Source: Candidatus Methylobacter oryzae
Lineage (GTDB): Bacteria > Pseudomonadota > Gammaproteobacteria > Methylococcales > Methylomonadaceae
Length of the DNA: 54,176 bases
Reading direction: 5' to 3'
Assembly (NCBI RefSeq): GCF_003994235.2
Contig: NZ_RYFG02000008.1
Coordinates: forward strand, 1-54,176
The position numbers and the translations under genes are program-made. The notes under the pieces were generated by a model. That model was not told the origin of the DNA. It searched no databases and worked only from the letters and a program-made list of their open reading frames with translations. Of this stretch, positions 52,301 to 54,176 are shown piece by piece; position 1 is the first letter of the stretch, and every line of letters begins with the position of its first letter.

Positions 52301-54176
52301 CAGCGGCCAGCAGGACCTCATCGTCGGTTCGCCGACGCTGGGCAGGCCGAAACGAGAATTTGCCGATACCGTCGGTTACTTCGTCAACCCGGTGGCTTTG
52401 CGTTCGCATCCTAAAGCGGAACAGCGCTTTAGCGATTACCTGGCCGAGGTCAACACGACGGTATCGGGGGCGTTGGCTCATCAGCATTATCCGTTTTCGC
52501 TGTTGGTGGAAAAATTGCAGCCCGGGCGCGATGAAGGGCCATCCGCGTTTTACCGGGTTTGGTTCGGTTTGCAAAGCGGTGCCGATCCGGTATCGGGCGC
52601 TGCCGGGCTGGCCTTGGGCATGCCGGACATTGCCCTGGATTGGCCGGGGCTAAAGGCCGAAAGCTATGCGCTGGAGGACGTCGCCGTGCAATTCGATCTC
52701 ACCTTGTTGATGGCGGAGACCGAGCAAGGCTTGTCTGCTTCGTTCCAATACCGTAGCGATTTGTTGTCGCGGACTACGGTATTAAGGCTGATCGGTCATT
52801 TTCAATGCCTGCTGCACGGCATACTGGCTAATCCTGATAGCCGGCTGTCGGAGCTGCCGTTGCTGACCGTGCCGGAGCGCAAGCAACTATCGGCCTGGAA
52901 TGAAACCGGTTCCGATTACCCGCGTAACAGCACGGTGCACAGCATTTTCGAAGCCGTCGCCAGGCAACAACCGCAAGCGCCGGCACTGGTTTATCGGGAA
53001 CGGCGGCTGAGTTATGCCGAACTGAACGCACAGGCCAACCGCCTGGCGCATCGTTTGCGGGCGCAAGGCGCGGGACCGGAGCATCGTGTCGCCTTGTGTA
53101 TCCGGCGGAGTCCGGAGATGGTGCTTGGGATATTAGCCATCCTTAAGGCCGGCGCGGTTTATGTGCCGGTCGATCCTGCTTATCCAAAAGAGAGAGTCGC
53201 TTATTTGTTTCAGGATTCCGGTTGCGAGTGGCTGCTGACCAGTTCTGCACTACTGCCCAGCCTGGATTGCGGCGGCATGGCGACGATTTGTATCGATGAT
53301 GACGGCGCTTATGCAGACTACAGCAGCGACAACCCGGAAATACCGCTGCATGCCGATCATGCGGCCTATGTCATTTATACCTCGGGTTCGACCGGACAGC
53401 CTAAAGGCGTAGTCGTCGGTCACGGCAACCTAATGCATTCGACCTGGGCCAGGAGCTCCTATTATCGAGAGCCTGTCGGCTGTTATCTATTGCTGTCGTC
53501 GTTCGCATTCGACAGTTCCGTGGCAGGATTGTTCTGGACACTGGGGCAGGGCGGCTGTCTGTGCTTGCCGGAAGACGACCAGGTCAAGGACCCGGCCGTG
53601 CTGGGGACCTTGATCGAACGTCACCGGGTTACGCATTTGTTGGCGCTGCCGTCCTTTTACGGTTTATTGTTAAATCAACTGGGAACGCAGTTGCAAACCC
53701 TGAAAACGGCCATTGTCGCCGGCGAAACCTGTCCCACCGAAGTCGTCAAACGACACTACGCGCTATTGCCGGAGGTGGCCTTATACAACGAATACGGCCC
53801 AACCGAAGGCACGGTCTGGAGCAGCGTTTACCGGGCAACTCCGGACGATTTGGAGCGGCCGTTACCGATAGGCAGGCCCATCGACAACGTTCGGCTTTAC
53901 ATTCTGGATCAAAGCGGCAACCCCGTGCCTATCGGTGTGCAAGGCGAACTCCATATCGGCGGCGAAGGCATCGTACGCGGCTATTGGCGGCGTCCCGAGC
54001 TAACCGCGGAAAAGTTCGTCCCCGACCCGTTTCAAAACGGCGGCGGCAGGCTGTATAAAACCGGCGATTTGGTCCGCTACCGCGCGGACGGCAACATCGA
54101 GTTTTTAGGCCGTATCGACCACCAAGTGAAAATCCGCGGCTTCCGTATCGAGTTGGGCGAAATCGAGGCCGGATTG
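49332..54176 (+). CDS. FAAL-ACP-condensation-adenylation synthetase (lipopeptide-type NRPS), cut by window end
   Basis: The frame is open for 1615 codons to the last base, so the gene continues beyond the window. Residues 1 to about 590 form a fatty acyl-AMP ligase: QYTSGSTGNAKGVMISHGNL near 183, then GWLPLYHDMGLIG, and GRLKDLIIIRGRNYYPHDLE near the end. A carrier domain with Ser679 in GLGVDSLKAVEL follows. A condensation domain starts near 730 and carries HHIVVD at 865-870. An adenylation domain starts near 1180 with YTSGSTGQPKGVVVGHGN near 1350 and NEYGPTEGTVW; the last visible part is RYRADGNIEFLGRIDHQVKIRG. This is lipo-initiation: a fatty acid is activated, loaded and joined to the first amino acid. 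The pocket residues (Asp, Ser and Ala in FAFDSSVAGLF, Glu in NEYGPTE, Val and Trp after it) match no code I can name. The start at 49332 lacks an obvious strong ribosome-binding site. Confidence 0.92.
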   Translation, partial: MLNKQHGFGGANEDAPFNNAESLIALLRLRAERQAHRTAYTFLENGEQPIKSITYGELDRQARQLAVQLQALALPGERAILLYPPDLDYIAAFFACLYAGIIAVPAYPPSNGRHMPRLQAIIDDSQAAVILSTRQVADTVRQLTGGCSSLLDKNWLTTNNLADADINAWRMPAFASHDPAFLQYTSGSTGNAKGVMISHGNLIANQQLIKRRFGHNADTTVVGWLPLYHDMGLIGNVMQPLYCGASAILMSPMAFLEKPVRWLQAISDYRAHTSGGPNFAYELCARKISGEEKAGLDLSGWRLAFNGAEPVNPDTLDRFVAAFAECGFSRKAFYPCYGLAEATLLATGGDKDTEPAIAAFDKAGLEQGKIHPALHADASSRRLVGCGQIAADAGQRIRIVDPESGALCGGGRIGEIQLGGPSISQGYWQNAPATGQAFINAMNDQNRWLRTGDLGFIRNGELFVSGRLKDLIIIRGRNYYPHDLEYAVEAATDALNPGCAAAFAVSEDGIEKLVVLAELKRNRLRQSGYQAEFAAIRSRLAEECGIQADTVALLKPGSILKTSSGKTRRSDCRQAFELQQLKVVAADGLAGESATAISGSILSWVEQPELHDSGNRSGTWDAGQNPERDLLRQTLLSLGHEQGAAFLMPYLAGKVSALSGLAAGTVDMTQPLTGLGVDSLKAVELKYVIDELLAIDFPVAQLLSNQPLRACAEQALQLAKAGQATIAHAATSNEAGEQPLSHCQQAMWTVSRIEVDSPLYNMPVAMRIGAKLDNSALNGALAALFRRHQQLRSGFCLNRHGRPASIPLAETEVRLEEAVCADERQRRENIAAFACRPFDLEHGPLLRAALFSCADDDHVLVFCAHHIVVDYRSLSILLEEFRTLYPGRAPDLPEPAANYAGYIAWQSAYLADQRAEQDWQYWKQQLSGELPKLILPAERQTAASPSCRGRAQTLNIAPDTLQKLKQLAAQRHTTLYTLLLTAFKTLLYRYSGQQDLIVGSPTLGRPKREFADTVGYFVNPVALRSHPKAEQRFSDYLAEVNTTVSGALAHQHYPFSLLVEKLQPGRDEGPSAFYRVWFGLQSGADPVSGAAGLALGMPDIALDWPGLKAESYALEDVAVQFDLTLLMAETEQGLSASFQYRSDLLSRTTVLRLIGHFQCLLHGILANPDSRLSELPLLTVPERKQLSAWNETGSDYPRNSTVHSIFEAVARQQPQAPALVYRERRLSYAELNAQANRLAHRLRAQGAGPEHRVALCIRRSPEMVLGILAILKAGAVYVPVDPAYPKERVAYLFQDSGCEWLLTSSALLPSLDCGGMATICIDDDGAYADYSSDNPEIPLHADHAAYVIYTSGSTGQPKGVVVGHGNLMHSTWARSSYYREPVGCYLLLSSFAFDSSVAGLFWTLGQGGCLCLPEDDQVKDPAVLGTLIERHRVTHLLALPSFYGLLLNQLGTQLQTLKTAIVAGETCPTEVVKRHYALLPEVALYNEYGPTEGTVWSSVYRATPDDLERPLPIGRPIDNVRLYILDQSGNPVPIGVQGELHIGGEGIVRGYWRRPELTAEKFVPDPFQNGGGRLYKTGDLVRYRADGNIEFLGRIDHQVKIRGFRIELGEIEAGL

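Overview
This window looks like a chromosomal segment of a gammaproteobacterium, most plausibly a Methylococcales-type methanotroph. That assignment is inference: it rests on a hopanoid-associated HpnN-type RND transporter, secreted CxxCH/YYYRYY-domain proteins, the density of small palindromic repeats, and general codon and gene style. No rRNA, tRNA or CRISPR array was seen.

Region 1 (1-10022) is a defence island between two insertion-sequence remnants. It reads hsdR (killed by one ochre codon), a DUF1016/YhcG-type PD-(D/E)XK nuclease, hsdS, an ABC-type ATPase whose C-terminus carries a PrrC-like Arg/Glu/His arrangement, an antitoxin/PIN toxin pair (the PIN gene ends early at an amber codon) and hsdM. 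Most genes overlap by a few bases and all are on the + strand, so this is probably one operon. It resembles the prr logic, in which a tRNA anticodon nuclease is held silent by a type I R-M complex, but with extra modules. An ISAs1-family element with a perfect 10-bp target duplication and a dead transposase lies just downstream of hsdM.

Region 2 (10260-18457) holds a CheB-CheR-PAS fusion, a PAS-GGDEF-EAL protein and a P2-type cation ATPase. Region 3 (18582-23869, minus strand) holds HpnN, a divergent DapB-like reductase and a ClC protein lacking the gating glutamate. Region 4 (24564-29903) is an NfeD-stomatin pair converging on a sigma54 two-component system.

Region 5 (30192-35712, minus strand) is a periplasmic thiol/heme cluster: DsbD, a DUF3570 protein, a DUF4266 mini-lipoprotein with a Gly-rich CGC tail, a TlpA-like thioredoxin, and two paralogous CxxCH proteins. 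Region 6 (35899-47576, minus strand) holds a small RTX-type protein, a porin plus small PstS-like protein, and a giant cyclic beta-1,2-glucan synthase-like enzyme. Region 7 (47990-end, plus strand) holds APS kinase, a small unknown gene and a lipopeptide-type FAAL-ACP-C-A synthetase running off the window.

The intergenic spaces hold three families of dispersed palindromic repeats (called A, B and C here). One family-A copy lies inside a family-C copy, and one family-B palindrome lies inside a larger inverted-repeat unit.
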